From Saccharothrix luteola (GTDB lineage Bacteria; Actinomycetota; Actinomycetes; Mycobacteriales; Pseudonocardiaceae): DNA of 64,000 bases. A program made the translations under genes and the position numbers. The stretch is taken from the NCBI RefSeq assembly GCF_020859565.1, contig NZ_JAJHUO010000002.1, positions 312,964 to 376,963 of the forward strand, in the 5' to 3' direction. Positions within the stretch are counted from its first letter, which is position 1, and each line of letters opens with the position of its first letter. Below the pieces are notes generated by a model. The model ran no database searches and was not told where the DNA came from. It saw nothing but the letters and a program-made list of their open reading frames with translations. Shown here piece after piece: positions 6,370-18,830 of this stretch.

Positions 6370-9300
6370 ATGACGAACCTGGACGACACGGTCGCGGTGG
6401 TCGGTGTGTCCTGCCGGCTGCCCGGTGCGACCGACCCGGCCGCGTTCTGGCGGCTGCTGCGCGACGGCCGGGACGCGGTGACCGAGGTGCCCGCGGACCG
6501 GTGGGAGACCCTGTCCCCGGAGACCAAGGCGGTGCGCGGCGCGCGGTACGGCGCGTTCCTGGACCGGGTCGGCTACTTCGACGCCGGGTTCTTCGGCATC
6601 TCACCGCGCGAGGCCGCCGCGACCGACCCGCAGCAGCGGCTGGTGCTGGAGCTGGCGTGGGAGGCGCTGGAGGACGCCGGGATCGTGCCCGGCTCGCTGG
6701 CGGGCACGGCGGCGTCGGTGTTCGTCGGCTCGTTGCGCGACGACTACGCCGGTCTGGTGCTCGGGCGCGGCGCGATCACGCAGCACACCAACACCGGCAC
6801 GCACCGGGGCATCATCGCCAACCGCGTGTCCTACGCGTTGGACCTGCGCGGTCCCAGCGTCGTGGTGGACACCGCGCAGTCGTCGTCGCTGGTCGCGGTG
6901 CACCTCGCGGCGGAGAGCGTGCGCAACGGCGAGTCGCCGCTGGCCTTGGCGGCGGGTGTGAACCTGAACATCCTCGCCGAGGGCGCGCTGGGCGCGGACA
7001 AGTTCGGCGGGCTGTCGCCGGACGGCCGGTGCTTCACCTTCGACGCGCGGGCCAACGGGTACGTGCGCGGCGAGGGCGCGGCAGTGCTGGTGCTCAAGCC
7101 GCTGCGCGCCGCCCTGGCCGACGGTGACGACGTGTACGCGGTGATCCGGGGCAGCGCGGTCAACAACGACGGCGCGACACCGGGTCTGACCGTGCCGCAG
7201 CCCGCGGCGCAGGCGGCGGTGGTGCGGGCGGCGCAGCGGCGGGCCGGGGTGGACGCCGGGGCGGTGCAGTACGTGGAGCTGCACGGCACCGGCACGCCGG
7301 TCGGAGACCCGATCGAGGCGGCGGGGCTGGGCGAGGCGTTCGCCGGTCGGGCCGAGCCGCTGCCGGTGGGGTCGGTGAAGACGAACATCGGGCACCTGGA
7401 GGGCGCGGCGGGCATCGTCGGCCTGCTGAAGTCGGTGCTGGCCATCCGGCACCGCGAGCTGCCCGCGAGCCTGAACTTCCGCTCGCCCAACCCGGAGCTG
7501 CGGCTGGACGAGCACAACCTGACCGTCCAAACGGGACGTTCCGCTTGGCCGCACCCGGACCGGCCGCTGGTGGCGGGGGTGAGCTCGTTCGGCATGGGCG
7601 GCACGAACTGCCACGTGGTGGTCGCCGAACCGCCCGCGCCGGCGCCGAACGTGATCGAGCCGGCCACCGCGACCGCCGACGGGTTCGCGGTGGTGCCGGT
7701 CTCCGGGCGCACGCCCGAGGCGTTGCGGGCGCACGCGGCCCTCATGCGGGCCACCGAAGGCGAACCACGCGACCTCGGCTGGTCACTCGCCACCACGCGC
7801 ACGTCGTTCGAGCACCGGGCCGTGGTGATCGCGTCCGACCGCGCCTCCCTCGACACCGGCCTGGACGCCGTCGCGGCGGGCGTGCCCGCGCCCAACGTCG
7901 TCAGCGGCACGGTCGCGGACGGCACGCTCGGCGTCGTCTTCACGGGTCAGGGCGCGCAGCGCGCCGGCATGGGCGCCGAGCTGCACCGCGCGTTCCCGGT
8001 GTTCGCCGAGGCGTTCGACGAGGTCTGCGCGCACCTCGACCCCGGCCTGCGCGACGTCGTCACCTCGGGCGAGGGCCTCGACGACACCGCCTGGACCCAG
8101 CCCGCCCTGTTCGCGGTCGAGGTGGCCGCGTACCGGCTGGCCGAGTCGTGGGGCCTCACGCCGCAGGTCGTGCTGGGCCACTCCATCGGCGAGATCGCGG
8201 CCGCCCACGTGGCCGGGATCCTCTCCCTGCCCGACGCCTGCGCCCTGGTGAGCGCGCGCGGCAGGTTGATGGGCGCGTTGCCGGCCGGTGGCGCGATGGT
8301 CGCGGTGGAGGCGGCCGAGGACGAGCTGGACCTCCCGGACGGCGTCGCGCTCGCGGCGGTCAACGGTCCGCGCGCGGTCGTGCTGTCGGGGCCTGAGGAC
8401 GCCGTCCTGGCCTACGCGAAGACGTTGAGCCACCGCACGAAGCAGCTCACCGTGAGCCACGCGTTCCACTCGCCGCTGATGGACCCGATGCTGGACGAGT
8501 TCCGCGACGTGGTGCGCGGCCTCACGTTCCACCAGCCGGTCATCCCGGTGGTGTCGACCGTGCGCCCCGACGCCGACCTCACCGACCCCGAGCACTGGGT
8601 CCGCCAGGTCCGCGAGCCGGTCCGGTTCCTCCAGGCCGTGCGCGCGCTGGACGTCACCACGCTCGTCGAGGCCGGGCCGGACGGCGTGTGCTCGGCGATG
8701 GCGGCCGACGCGGGCGTGCGCGCGTTCCCGATGATGCGCAAGGGCCACGACGAGGTGACCACGGCGCTGACCGCGTTCGCCGCCGCCCACACGCGGGGCG
8801 TGCCCGTCGACTGGTCCGCCCTGCACCTCGGGCGGCGGGTGAAGCTGCCCACCTACCCGTTCCAGCGCGAACGGCACTGGCTGGACGAGGAGGCCGCGCC
8901 GGTCCGGGTCGAACGGTCGGCGGACGTCGCGCACCTGGTGCTGCACCACGTCGCCGCCGTGCTCGGCGCGGACCCCGGCAAGGTCGACCCGCGCCGCCCG
9001 TTCCGCGACCTGGGGTTCGACTCGCTGATGGGCGTGGAGCTGCGGGAGAACCTGGCCGCCGCGACCGGCCGCGCCCTGCCCACCGGCCTGCTGTTCGACC
9101 ACCCCACGCCGCAGGCCTTGATCTCCTACCTGCACGAGGACGAGGTCACCGAGGAGGTGTTCGAGCAGCGCGAGCAGCACGACGAGCCGATCGCGATCGT
9201 CGGCATGGCGTGCCGCTTCCCGGGCGGCGTGGAGTCGCCGGAGGACCTGTGGCGGCTGGTCGCCGAGGGCCGGGACGCGATCGGGGAGTTCCCGACCGAC

Positions 9301-12300
9301 CGCGGCTGGTCGGGCGACCTCTACCACCCCGACCCGGACCGCTCGGGCACCAGCTACGTGCGGGAGGGCGGCTTCCTGGCCGGCGCGGGCGAGTTCGACC
9401 CGGCGTTCTTCGGCATCTCGCCGCGCGAGGCGCTGGCCATGGACCCGCAGCAGCGGTTGCTGCTCCAGACCGCGTGGGAGGCCGTCGAACGGGCGGGCGT
9501 CGACCCGGAGTCGTTGCGCGGCAGCCGGACCGGCGTGTTCGTCGGCGGCACGGCGGCCGACTACGGGCCCCGCATGCACGAGGCGTCCGACCAGGCCGAG
9601 GGGCACGTGCTGACCGGCGCGACGCCGAGCGTGATGTCGGGCCGCATCGCCTACCAGCTCGGGCTCATCGGACCCGCGCTCACCGTGGACACGGCCTGCT
9701 CGTCGTCCCTGGTGGCCCTGCACCTCGCGGTGCGGTCGCTGCGCAGCGGCGAGTCCAGCGCGGCCATCGCGGGTGGCGTCACGGTCATGGCCACACCCGG
9801 CATGTTCCTGGAGTTCTCCCGCCAGCACGGCCTCGCCGCCGACGCGCGGTGCAAGTCGTTCTCCGCCGACGCGGACGGCACGGCGTGGGCCGAGGGCGTC
9901 GGCGTGGTGATGCTGGAACGGCTGTCCGACGCCCGCCGCAACGGGCGCCGGGTGCTCGCCGTCATCCGGGGCAGCGCGATCAACTCCGACGGCGCGTCCA
10001 ACGGCCTCACCGCGCCCAACGGCCGGTCCCAGCAGCGCGTGATCCGGCAGGCGCTGGCCGACGCCGGGCTGGAGCCGTCCGAGGTGGATGTGGTGGAGGC
10101 GCACGGCACCGGCACGTCGTTGGGCGATCCCATCGAGGCCGAGGCCATCCTCGCCACCTACGGCCGCGACCGCGACGAACCGCTGTGGCTGGGCTCGCTC
10201 AAGTCCAACATCGGCCACGCGCAGGCGGCGGCCGGCGTCGGTGGCGTGATCAAGCTGGTGGAGGCGATGCGGCACGGCGTCATGCCGCGCACCCTGCACG
10301 TCGGCGAGCCCACCCCGAAGGTCGACTGGACGTCGGGCAAGGTCGAGCTGCTGGCCGACGCGCGCGAGTGGCCCGCGCCCCGCCGGGCGGGCATCTCGTC
10401 GTTCGGCATCAGCGGCACCAACGCGCACCTGGTGCTGGAGCAGGGCGACGTGCACGAGCCGACGCGCGCCGAGGTAGCCACGCCCGTGCCGTGGGTGTTC
10501 AGCGGCCGGGACGCCGAGGCCGCCGTCGCCGGCCTGGACCGGGTCCGCGGTCGGACCGACGTCGCCGAGGTGGCCCGCGCGCTGGCCGGACGCACGCGCT
10601 TCGACCACCGGGCCGTCCTGGTCGGCGTCACGCCCGAGGACTTCTCCGGCGCCGCGCCGGCCACCGGTCGTGCGGTCCCCGACGGCCGCACGGCGGTGCT
10701 GTTCACCGGGCAGGGCGCGCAGCGCGCGGGCATGGGACGTGAGCTGTACGAGACGTTCCCGGTGTTCGCCCGCGCCCTGGACGAGGTCGTGGACGCCTTC
10801 GCGCCGCACCTGGACGTGCCGCTCAAGGACCTGATGTTCGGCGACCGCCCGGAGCTGCACGAGACCCGCTGCACCCAGCCCGCCCTGTTCGCCTTCGAGA
10901 CCGCCCTGTTCCGGCTGGCCGAGCACCACGGCCTCACCCCGGACCTGGTGGCCGGGCACTCCATCGGCGAGCTGGTCGCCGCCCACGTCGCCGGGATCCT
11001 CACGCTCGACGACGCGGCCAAGCTGGTCGCCGCGCGCGGCCGGCTCATGCAGTCGGCCCGCGGCGGCGGAGTGATGATCTCAGTGCAGGCCGGGGAGGAC
11101 GACCTCGGCGAGCTGCCCGACGGGGTGGCGCTCGCGGCCGTCAACAGCCTGACCTCGCTGGTGCTGGCGGGTGACGAGGACGCCGTCACGGCGTTCGCGA
11201 GCCGGTTCCCGCGCGCCCGCAAGCTCCAGGTCAGCCACGCGTTCCACTCGCCGCACATGGACGACGTGCTGGACGAGTTCCGCTCGATCGCCGCGACCGT
11301 CACCCACCACGAGCCGCGGATCCCGGTGATCTCCACGGTGACCGGCGAGCCGCTGGTCCCCGACGCCGACCACTGGACGCGCCAGATCCGCGGCACGGTC
11401 CGCTTCCTGGACGCCGTGCGCGGCCTGGAGCGGCACGGCGCGACGGTGTTCGTGGAGGTCGGCCCGGACGCGGTGCTCGCGCCGCTCGCGCAGGCCGCCG
11501 GCGTCACGGCGGTGTCGCTGGGACGCGCCGGCCGGCCCGAGCCGGTGACGGCGGTGTGGGGCATGGCGCACGCCCACGCCCACGGCGCGCCTCTGGACGT
11601 GGCGTCGTTCGTGCCCGGCGCGGACCGCGCCGACGACGTGCCGACCTACCCGTTCCGCCGCGACCACTACTGGCTCACCGACCGGCCCCGCGCCACCGGC
11701 CTGGTCACCACGGTGGTGGAGCTGGCCGAGCGGGACGAGGTCGTGCTCACCGGCGAGGTGTCGTTGACCGCGCAGCCGTGGCTGGCCGGTCACGTGGTCA
11801 ACGGCTCGGTGCTGGTGCCGGGCACGGCGTTCCTGGAGCTGGCGCTGGCGGCGGGGGAGCGGGTCGGCCTGCCGCGCGTCGAGGACCTGACCCTGGAAGC
11901 GCCGCTGGTCGTGCCGGCGACCGGGTCGGTGTCGGTGCAGGTCACCGTGCGGGAGGGCCGGTTCACCGTGCACTCGCGCCAGGACACCTGGCAGCGGCAC
12001 GCCTCCGGCACGCTCACCGAGGCCGCCACGCAGGCCGAGTCGTTCCCGTGGCCCCCGGAGGTCGACGAAGAGCCGATCGACGACGCCTACGACCGCCTGG
12101 CGGCTCTCGGCTACGACTACGGCGACCCGTTCCGCGGCCTGCGGGCGATGTGGCGTGACGGCGACACGGTCTACGCCGAGGTCGCGATCACCGCGCCGGT
12201 CAAGGGCTTCGCGGTCCACCCGGCGCTGCTGGACGCCGTGCTGCACCCGCTCGTGCTCGAACCGGCCGGCGAAGGTCGGATCAGGCTGCCGTTCGCGTGG

Positions 12301-15300
12301 AGCGGGGTGGAGCTGAAGGCGGCCGGCGCGACCGGGCTGCGCGTCCGCATCACGCCCGACGGCGCCGACACCTTCGCCGTGGACGTCGCCGACCCGGCGG
12401 GCGTGCCGCTGGGCCGCATCGACGGCATCACGTTGCGCGCCGTCGCCAAGGACGCCCTCGCGGGCAGCTCCACGTTCGCGGTGACCTGGACCGAGGTCGC
12501 GGCGGACGAGCCGGTGGGCGACCTGGTGGTCGTGCCGCCGGCCGGGACCGACGACCCGCGCGCGGCCGTGCGCCGGGCGTTGGGGCTGGTGAAGGACTGG
12601 CTCGCGGAGGAGCACGACCCGGGCGACCGGCTGGTGTTCCACACCCGGCGGGCGGTCGCGGCCCAGCCGGGCGAGCCGGTGGACGACCTGGCCAACGCCG
12701 CCGTGTGGGGTCTGGTGCGGGTGGTGCAGTCCGAGCACCCGGACCGCGTGGTCGTGGTGGACGCCGAGGACGCCGACGCGGTGCCCGCCGCCGTCGCGAC
12801 CGGTGAGCCGCAGGTCGCCGTGCGGGACGGCCGGTTCCTCGTGCCGCGCCTGACCCGGACCGAGCTGGGCGAGCCCGTGCGGCTGCACGGCACCGTGCTC
12901 GTCACCGGTGGCACGGGCGGGCTCGGCGCGTTGGTCGCCCGGCACCTGCACGACCAGCACGGCGTGCGCGACCTGCTGCTGGTCGGCAGGCGCGGGCTGG
13001 ACGCGCCCGGCGCGCGGGAACTGGCCGAGGAGCTGGGCGCGCGGGTGGCGGCCGTCGACGTGGCCGACCGCGAGGCGTTGGCCGAGCTGCTGGCCGGTGA
13101 GCGGATCACCGCCGTCGTCCACGCCGCCGGCGTGCTGGACGACGCGACCACCACGGCGTTGACCGACGAGCAGGTGGACCGGGTCCTCGCACCCAAGGCG
13201 CTCGCGGCCCGCCACCTGCACGAGCTGGCAGGCGACGTCGAGGCGTTCGTGCTGTTCTCGTCGATCTCCGGTGTGCTCGGCACGGCGGGCCAGGGCAACT
13301 ACGCCGCCGCCAACACCTACCTGGACGCCCTGGCCGCGCACCGCCGCGCGCGGGGCCTGCCCGCGGTGTCGCTGGCGTGGGGTCTGTGGGACGCCGGCAT
13401 GGGGGAGAGGCTGGGTGAGGCCGACCTGGCGCGCTGGGCACGTGCCGGTGTCGCGCCGCTCGACCCGAAGCGCGGCCTGGCGCTGTTCGACCGCGCGCTC
13501 GCGGGTGACGCGGGCCTGCTCGTCCCGGCCGCGCTGGAGCCGTCCCGAGTGGACGGTGACGTGCCGCCGCCGTTGCGCGGCCTGGTGAAGCGGCGTGCCG
13601 CCAAGGCCGTGGCGGCCACGTTGACCGAGGCGAACGCGCTGGACCTGGTGCGCTCGCTGGCCGCCGCCGCGCTCGGCCACGCCGACGGCGCCGCGGTCGA
13701 CCCGGAGAAGGCGTTCCGGGACCAGGGCTTCGACTCGCTTGCGGGCGTCGACCTGCGCAACCGGCTGATCGCGGCCACCGGGCGCAAGCTGCCCACGACG
13801 CTGGTCTTCGACCACCCCACGCCGACCGCGCTGGCCGCGTACCTGGTGGCGGGCAACCGGAAGGCCGAGCGGAAGGTCTCGGCCCGCGCCGACGAGCCGA
13901 TCGCGATCGTCGGCATGGCGTGCCGCTTCCCGGGCGGGGTGCGGTCGCCGGAGGATTTGTGGCGGCTGGTCGACGAGGGCCGGGACGCGATCTCGGAGTT
14001 CCCGACCAACCGGGGCTGGGACGTCGACGCGCTGTACGACCCGGACCCGGAGAAGCTCGGCACCACCTACACCCGGCACGGGGGGTTCCTGCACGACGCC
14101 GACCTGTTCGACGCGGGCTTCTTCGGCATGTCGCCGCGCGAGGCGCTGGCGACCGACCCGCAGCAGCGGCTGCTGCTGGAGACGGCCTGGGAGGCGTTCG
14201 AGGACGCGGGCATCGACCCGACGACCCTGCGCGGCAGCCGGTCCGGCGTGTTCACCGGCGTGATGTACGACGACTACGCCTCACGCCTGCCCGAGACGCC
14301 CGACGAGGTCGAGGGCTTCCTGCTGGCGGGCAACACCTCCAGCGTCATCTCCGGGCGGCTCGCCTACACCTACGGCTTGGAGGGCCCGGCGATCACGGTC
14401 GACACGGCCTGCTCGTCGTCGTTGGTGGCGCTGCACCTGGCGGCCCAGGCGCTGCGCAACGGCGAGTGCGACCTGGCCCTGGCGGGCGGCGTCACGGTGA
14501 TGGCCGGGCCGAGCACGTTCGTCGAGTTCTCCCGCCAGCGCGGGCTGTCGGCGGACGGCCGCTGCAAGTCGTTCTCGGCCGACGCCGACGGCACCGGCTG
14601 GTCGGAGGGCGTCGGCCTGCTGGTGGTCGAGCGGCTCTCCGACGCGCGCGAGCGCGGCCACCGCGTGCTGGCGGTCGTGCGCGGCTCGGCGGTGAACTCC
14701 GACGGCGCGTCCAACGGCCTCACCGCGCCCAACGGGCCGTCCCAGGAACGGGTGATCCAGGCGGCGCTCTCGGCCGCCCGGCTGACCCCGGCGGACGTCG
14801 ACCTGGTCGAGGCGCACGGCACCGGGACGAAGCTCGGGGACCCGATCGAGGCGCAGGCGCTGCTGGCCACCTACGGTCAGGACCGCGAGGAACCGCTGTG
14901 GCTGGGGTCGCTGAAGTCCAACATCGGCCACGCGCAGGCGGCGGCCGGTGTCGGCGGGATCATCAAGGTGGTGCAGGCGATGCGGCACGGCGTGATGCCG
15001 CGCACCCTGCACGTCGGCGAGCCGTCCCCGCACGTCGACTGGTCGTCCGGCGCGGTCGAACTGCTGACCGAGCCCCGTGAGTGGCGAGCCGGCCGTCCGC
15101 GTCGCGCGGCGGTGTCGTCGTTCGGCATCAGCGGCACCAACGCGCACGTCGTGCTCGAACAGGGCCCGGAGCCCGCGCCGGCCGACCGCGCCACGCCCGA
15201 GGTGGTGCCTTGGGTGCTGTCGGCCCGGGACGACGAGGCGTTGCGCGCCCAGGCCGCGGCCCTGCACGCCCACCTCGCAGAGCACCCCGACCTGGACCCG

Positions 15301-18300
15301 GCCGACGTCGGCCTGACCCTGTCCCGCCGGGCGCTGCTCGACCGCCGCGCGGTCGTCGTCGGCCGGGACGCCCTGCTCGGCGACCTCGCCATCGGTGACG
15401 GGGAGGGCCGCGGCAAGACCGCGTTCCTGTTCACCGGCCAGGGCAGCCAGCGGGTCGGCATGGGACGGGAGCTGTACGAGACCTCGCCGGTGTTCCGGCA
15501 GGCGCTGGACGAGGTCTGCGCGCACCTGGACCCGGTGCTGGACCGCCCGCTCAAGGCGGTGCTGTTCGCCGAACCCGACTCGGCGGACTCGGCGCTGCTC
15601 GGGCAGACCGCGTTCACGCAGGCCGCGCTGTTCGCCGTCGAGGTCGCGCTCTACCGGTTCGTCGAGCACCACGGCGTGCGCCCGGACTACCTGTTCGGCC
15701 ACTCGGTCGGCGAGGTGGCCGCCGCGCACGTCGCCGGTGTCCTCGACCTGGCCGACGCCTGCACGCTGGTCGCCGCGCGCGGCCGGGCCATGCAGTCCGC
15801 GCGGGACGACGGCGCGATGGCGGCGATCGAAGCCACCGAGGACGAGGTGCGGTCGTCGCTGCACGGCGTGCTGGCGGTGGCCGCGCTGAACGCGCCCCGC
15901 TCGACCGTCGTGTCCGGTGACGAGGCGGCGGTGGCGCGGGCGGTCGCGGAGTGGTCGGCCAAGGGCCGCCGCACGCGCCGGTTGCCGGTCAGCCACGCGT
16001 TCCACTCGCCCCACATGGACGAGGTGCTGGACGCGTTCCGCGCCGACCTGGCCGACGTGGTGTTCCGCGAGCCGTCGATCACCGTGGTCTCGGACGTCAC
16101 GGGCGAGGTCGCGACCGTCGAGCAGCTGCGGTCGCCGGAGTACTGGGTTCGCCACATCCGGGAGGCCGTGCGCTTCCTGGACGGCGTGCGCACGCTGGAA
16201 CGGCTCGGCGTGACGGAGTTCGTGGAGCTCGGACCGGACGGCGTGCTGACCGCGTTGGCCCGGCAGTGCCTGGAGCGGGAACCGGGCTCGGCGGTGACGG
16301 TGCTGCGCGCGGGCCGGCCGGAGCTCGACCACGCGCTGTCGGCGTTGGGCGTCCTGCACACCCGCGGCATCCCGGTGACGTGGGACTTCGGTGACGCACG
16401 GCCGGTGACGCTGCCGGGCTATCAGTTCCGGGGACGTCGGTTCTGGCTGGACGCGCCCCGCTCCACGCGCTCGGCCGGCGAGTTGGGGCTGTCCGACCCC
16501 CGGCACCCGTTGCTCGGCGCGGCGGTCGAGCTGAGCGGTGGCGACACCGTCGTGCTCACCGGACGGGTGTCGGCCGGTGGTTGGCTCGCCGACCACCGGG
16601 TGCGGGACGACGTGCTGCTGCCCGGCACGGCGCTCGCCGAGATGGCGCTCGCCGCCGGCGCCTACACGGGGTTCCCGCACCTGGCCGAGCTGACGTTGTC
16701 CGCGCCGTTGGTGCTCGGCAGCGCGCAGGTGCAGGTCACCGTCGGTGCGCCGGAGGGCGGTCGTCGTCCCGTCACGATCCACTCCCGTCCGGATGCCGAC
16801 TCGCCGTGGGAGCAGCACGCGGCCGGCGCGCTGACGGAGGACGTTCCCGCGGCCGGTGAGTTCTCCTGGCCCGCCGATGCCGAGGCGGTGGACCTCGACG
16901 GTGTCTACGAGCGGTTGGCGCCGCACGGCTACCACTACGGGCCGGCGTTCCAAGGGCTGAAGGCGTTGTGGCGGTCGGGTGACGACCTGTTCGCCGAGCT
17001 GGTCCCGCAGGAGGGCGACGGGTTCCTGGTGCACCCGGCGGTGCTCGACGCAGCCCTGCACTCGTTGCTGCCCGGGGTGGCGGACGACGACGCGCAGTCC
17101 GTGCTGCCGTTCGCGTGGAGCGGGGTGACGGTGCACTCCACCGCGCCCGCCGTCCGCGCGCGGGTGACCCGGACCGGGGCGTCGGTGGCGCTGGTGCTGG
17201 CGGACGCGGCGGGCCGGCCGGTGTTGACGGTGGACGAGCTGGCGTTGCGGCCGTTGGGCGGCCGGGTGGCCCGGGACGGGCTGCACGCGCTGACCTGGCG
17301 GCCCGTGACCGTGCCCGGTGACCTGCCGCCGCACGGCCTGACCGTGCACCGGGTGCCGGAGCTGGACGCGCGTGAGGCGGTCCACCACACGCTCGACGTG
17401 CTGCGCCGGGCGGACCGGCCGCTCGCGGTCGTGGTGCGGGACGGGCTGGAGCACGCGGCCGTGCGAGGTCTGGTGCGCAGCGCGCAGGCCGAGCAACCCG
17501 GCCGGTTCAGGCTGGTCACCGCGGATGCCGACGACCTGGTGGACACGGCGTTGCGGTTGGGCGAACCCGAGGTCGCGGTACGCGGCGGGGAGGTGTTGGT
17601 GCCCCGCCTGGCCCGCACTCCGTCGGCCGACCGCCCGGTGGACTGGGGCGCCGGGCCGGTGCTGATCACCGGCGCGACCGGCGCGTTGGGCGCGGTCCTG
17701 GCCCGGCACCTGGTCACGACCCACGGCGTGGCGGAACTGGTGCTGCTGAGCCGGCGCGGTCCGGACGCGCCGGGCGCGGACCGGCTGGTCTCCGAACTGG
17801 ACGCGAAGGTGCACCTGGTGGCGTGCGACTCGGCCGACCGGGACGCGCTGGCGGCGGTGGTGGAGCAGTACCGGCCGACGGCCGTCGTGCACACGGCGGG
17901 CGTGGTCGACGACGGCACGCTCACCGGGCTCACCTCCGAGCAGGTGGACCGGGTGCTGCGGCCCAAGGTCGACGCCGCCTGGCACCTGCACGAGCTGGCC
18001 GGTGACGTGTCGGCGTTCGTGCTGTACTCGTCGGTCGCGGGCCTGCTCGGCACCGCGGGCCAGGCCAACTACGCGGCGGGCAACAGCTACCTGGACGCGC
18101 TGGCCGAGCACCGGCACGCGTTGGGCCTGCCCGCGACGTCCCTGGCCTGGGGCCTGTGGGAGACCGAGAGCGAGCTGTCCGGCGGTCTGTCCGAAGTGGA
18201 CCTGCGGCGGCTGGCCCGGTCCGGTCTGTCGCCGTTGGGCGCGGACGAGGCGATGGAGCTGTTCGACGCGGCCCTGGCGCACGGCGCGCCGGTGCTCGCC

Positions 18301-18822
18301 GTGACCCGGTTCGACCAGGCGGCGTTGCGGGGTCGGGACGACCTGCCCGCCGTGCTGCGGGACGTGGTCCGCGCCCGCAAGGCCTCGCGGGCCGCGGCGG
18401 CTGCCGACGTGGCGGACCTGGACCTGCCGGCGGTGGTGCGGACGCAGGTGGCGGCCGTGCTCGGGCACGACGACCCGGACGCGATCGACACCCGGCGGGC
18501 GTTCACCGAGCTGGGCTTCGACTCGTTGACGGCGGTCGAGCTGCGCAACCGGCTCGGCGCGGCCACCGGGCTGACGCTGGCGACCACGGTGGTGTTCGAC
18601 CACCCGAGCCCGGAGGCGTTGGCCGAGCACCTGCGGTCGCTGGTGTCGGCCGACGAGGAATCGCTGGTGGACCGCCTGGAAGCGGCGGTGCGCGCGGGCG
18701 AGCTGGACGACACCGCGCTGGACCGGCTGCGCACCCTGCTCGGCGCGGGCACCGCACTGGACACCGACCTCGACTCCGCTGACGACGACGCGTTGTTCGC
18801 GCTGGTCGACGAGCTGGACTAG
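6370..18822 (+). CDS. Type I modular PKS, loading module plus modules 1 and 2
   Basis: A 4150-residue protein: KSQ-AT-ACP / KS-AT-DH-KR-ACP / KS-AT-DH-KR-ACP. The first KS has Gln170 in place of the catalytic Cys (TAQSSS), a KSQ that decarboxylates malonyl-ACP to acetyl-ACP. KS1 and KS2 have Cys1110 and Cys2681. All three ATs have GHS(I/V)GE and the malonyl motif HAFH. DH1 has H1808 (HxxxGxxxxP) and D1955 (DxxxH). DH2 has H3409 and D3560, but the Gly of the first motif is Asp3413. Both KRs keep the GxGxxG site, Ser/Tyr/Asn residues and LDD or VDD, so they are B-type. ACP serines are near 885, 2456 and 4052. The start ATG 6370 follows GAAGGG; an upstream start at 6298 would add 24 residues not seen in KS N termini. 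An acidic helical tail forms a C-terminal docking element. Predicted product: a diene triketide, unless DH2 is dead. The next PKS begins nine bases later. Confidence 0.95.
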   Translation: MTNLDDTVAVVGVSCRLPGATDPAAFWRLLRDGRDAVTEVPADRWETLSPETKAVRGARYGAFLDRVGYFDAGFFGISPREAAATDPQQRLVLELAWEALEDAGIVPGSLAGTAASVFVGSLRDDYAGLVLGRGAITQHTNTGTHRGIIANRVSYALDLRGPSVVVDTAQSSSLVAVHLAAESVRNGESPLALAAGVNLNILAEGALGADKFGGLSPDGRCFTFDARANGYVRGEGAAVLVLKPLRAALADGDDVYAVIRGSAVNNDGATPGLTVPQPAAQAAVVRAAQRRAGVDAGAVQYVELHGTGTPVGDPIEAAGLGEAFAGRAEPLPVGSVKTNIGHLEGAAGIVGLLKSVLAIRHRELPASLNFRSPNPELRLDEHNLTVQTGRSAWPHPDRPLVAGVSSFGMGGTNCHVVVAEPPAPAPNVIEPATATADGFAVVPVSGRTPEALRAHAALMRATEGEPRDLGWSLATTRTSFEHRAVVIASDRASLDTGLDAVAAGVPAPNVVSGTVADGTLGVVFTGQGAQRAGMGAELHRAFPVFAEAFDEVCAHLDPGLRDVVTSGEGLDDTAWTQPALFAVEVAAYRLAESWGLTPQVVLGHSIGEIAAAHVAGILSLPDACALVSARGRLMGALPAGGAMVAVEAAEDELDLPDGVALAAVNGPRAVVLSGPEDAVLAYAKTLSHRTKQLTVSHAFHSPLMDPMLDEFRDVVRGLTFHQPVIPVVSTVRPDADLTDPEHWVRQVREPVRFLQAVRALDVTTLVEAGPDGVCSAMAADAGVRAFPMMRKGHDEVTTALTAFAAAHTRGVPVDWSALHLGRRVKLPTYPFQRERHWLDEEAAPVRVERSADVAHLVLHHVAAVLGADPGKVDPRRPFRDLGFDSLMGVELRENLAAATGRALPTGLLFDHPTPQALISYLHEDEVTEEVFEQREQHDEPIAIVGMACRFPGGVESPEDLWRLVAEGRDAIGEFPTDRGWSGDLYHPDPDRSGTSYVREGGFLAGAGEFDPAFFGISPREALAMDPQQRLLLQTAWEAVERAGVDPESLRGSRTGVFVGGTAADYGPRMHEASDQAEGHVLTGATPSVMSGRIAYQLGLIGPALTVDTACSSSLVALHLAVRSLRSGESSAAIAGGVTVMATPGMFLEFSRQHGLAADARCKSFSADADGTAWAEGVGVVMLERLSDARRNGRRVLAVIRGSAINSDGASNGLTAPNGRSQQRVIRQALADAGLEPSEVDVVEAHGTGTSLGDPIEAEAILATYGRDRDEPLWLGSLKSNIGHAQAAAGVGGVIKLVEAMRHGVMPRTLHVGEPTPKVDWTSGKVELLADAREWPAPRRAGISSFGISGTNAHLVLEQGDVHEPTRAEVATPVPWVFSGRDAEAAVAGLDRVRGRTDVAEVARALAGRTRFDHRAVLVGVTPEDFSGAAPATGRAVPDGRTAVLFTGQGAQRAGMGRELYETFPVFARALDEVVDAFAPHLDVPLKDLMFGDRPELHETRCTQPALFAFETALFRLAEHHGLTPDLVAGHSIGELVAAHVAGILTLDDAAKLVAARGRLMQSARGGGVMISVQAGEDDLGELPDGVALAAVNSLTSLVLAGDEDAVTAFASRFPRARKLQVSHAFHSPHMDDVLDEFRSIAATVTHHEPRIPVISTVTGEPLVPDADHWTRQIRGTVRFLDAVRGLERHGATVFVEVGPDAVLAPLAQAAGVTAVSLGRAGRPEPVTAVWGMAHAHAHGAPLDVASFVPGADRADDVPTYPFRRDHYWLTDRPRATGLVTTVVELAERDEVVLTGEVSLTAQPWLAGHVVNGSVLVPGTAFLELALAAGERVGLPRVEDLTLEAPLVVPATGSVSVQVTVREGRFTVHSRQDTWQRHASGTLTEAATQAESFPWPPEVDEEPIDDAYDRLAALGYDYGDPFRGLRAMWRDGDTVYAEVAITAPVKGFAVHPALLDAVLHPLVLEPAGEGRIRLPFAWSGVELKAAGATGLRVRITPDGADTFAVDVADPAGVPLGRIDGITLRAVAKDALAGSSTFAVTWTEVAADEPVGDLVVVPPAGTDDPRAAVRRALGLVKDWLAEEHDPGDRLVFHTRRAVAAQPGEPVDDLANAAVWGLVRVVQSEHPDRVVVVDAEDADAVPAAVATGEPQVAVRDGRFLVPRLTRTELGEPVRLHGTVLVTGGTGGLGALVARHLHDQHGVRDLLLVGRRGLDAPGARELAEELGARVAAVDVADREALAELLAGERITAVVHAAGVLDDATTTALTDEQVDRVLAPKALAARHLHELAGDVEAFVLFSSISGVLGTAGQGNYAAANTYLDALAAHRRARGLPAVSLAWGLWDAGMGERLGEADLARWARAGVAPLDPKRGLALFDRALAGDAGLLVPAALEPSRVDGDVPPPLRGLVKRRAAKAVAATLTEANALDLVRSLAAAALGHADGAAVDPEKAFRDQGFDSLAGVDLRNRLIAATGRKLPTTLVFDHPTPTALAAYLVAGNRKAERKVSARADEPIAIVGMACRFPGGVRSPEDLWRLVDEGRDAISEFPTNRGWDVDALYDPDPEKLGTTYTRHGGFLHDADLFDAGFFGMSPREALATDPQQRLLLETAWEAFEDAGIDPTTLRGSRSGVFTGVMYDDYASRLPETPDEVEGFLLAGNTSSVISGRLAYTYGLEGPAITVDTACSSSLVALHLAAQALRNGECDLALAGGVTVMAGPSTFVEFSRQRGLSADGRCKSFSADADGTGWSEGVGLLVVERLSDARERGHRVLAVVRGSAVNSDGASNGLTAPNGPSQERVIQAALSAARLTPADVDLVEAHGTGTKLGDPIEAQALLATYGQDREEPLWLGSLKSNIGHAQAAAGVGGIIKVVQAMRHGVMPRTLHVGEPSPHVDWSSGAVELLTEPREWRAGRPRRAAVSSFGISGTNAHVVLEQGPEPAPADRATPEVVPWVLSARDDEALRAQAAALHAHLAEHPDLDPADVGLTLSRRALLDRRAVVVGRDALLGDLAIGDGEGRGKTAFLFTGQGSQRVGMGRELYETSPVFRQALDEVCAHLDPVLDRPLKAVLFAEPDSADSALLGQTAFTQAALFAVEVALYRFVEHHGVRPDYLFGHSVGEVAAAHVAGVLDLADACTLVAARGRAMQSARDDGAMAAIEATEDEVRSSLHGVLAVAALNAPRSTVVSGDEAAVARAVAEWSAKGRRTRRLPVSHAFHSPHMDEVLDAFRADLADVVFREPSITVVSDVTGEVATVEQLRSPEYWVRHIREAVRFLDGVRTLERLGVTEFVELGPDGVLTALARQCLEREPGSAVTVLRAGRPELDHALSALGVLHTRGIPVTWDFGDARPVTLPGYQFRGRRFWLDAPRSTRSAGELGLSDPRHPLLGAAVELSGGDTVVLTGRVSAGGWLADHRVRDDVLLPGTALAEMALAAGAYTGFPHLAELTLSAPLVLGSAQVQVTVGAPEGGRRPVTIHSRPDADSPWEQHAAGALTEDVPAAGEFSWPADAEAVDLDGVYERLAPHGYHYGPAFQGLKALWRSGDDLFAELVPQEGDGFLVHPAVLDAALHSLLPGVADDDAQSVLPFAWSGVTVHSTAPAVRARVTRTGASVALVLADAAGRPVLTVDELALRPLGGRVARDGLHALTWRPVTVPGDLPPHGLTVHRVPELDAREAVHHTLDVLRRADRPLAVVVRDGLEHAAVRGLVRSAQAEQPGRFRLVTADADDLVDTALRLGEPEVAVRGGEVLVPRLARTPSADRPVDWGAGPVLITGATGALGAVLARHLVTTHGVAELVLLSRRGPDAPGADRLVSELDAKVHLVACDSADRDALAAVVEQYRPTAVVHTAGVVDDGTLTGLTSEQVDRVLRPKVDAAWHLHELAGDVSAFVLYSSVAGLLGTAGQANYAAGNSYLDALAEHRHALGLPATSLAWGLWETESELSGGLSEVDLRRLARSGLSPLGADEAMELFDAALAHGAPVLAVTRFDQAALRGRDDLPAVLRDVVRARKASRAAAAADVADLDLPAVVRTQVAAVLGHDDPDAIDTRRAFTELGFDSLTAVELRNRLGAATGLTLATTVVFDHPSPEALAEHLRSLVSADEESLVDRLEAAVRAGELDDTALDRLRTLLGAGTALDTDLDSADDDALFALVDELD

Positions 18823-18830
18823 GAGACGAC

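Noticed and set aside
14281..18630. Long antisense frames across the PKS genes (several of 1000-2800 residues)
   Set aside because: They mirror the PKS reading frame, are rich in Arg, His and Gln, and have no recognisable domain.
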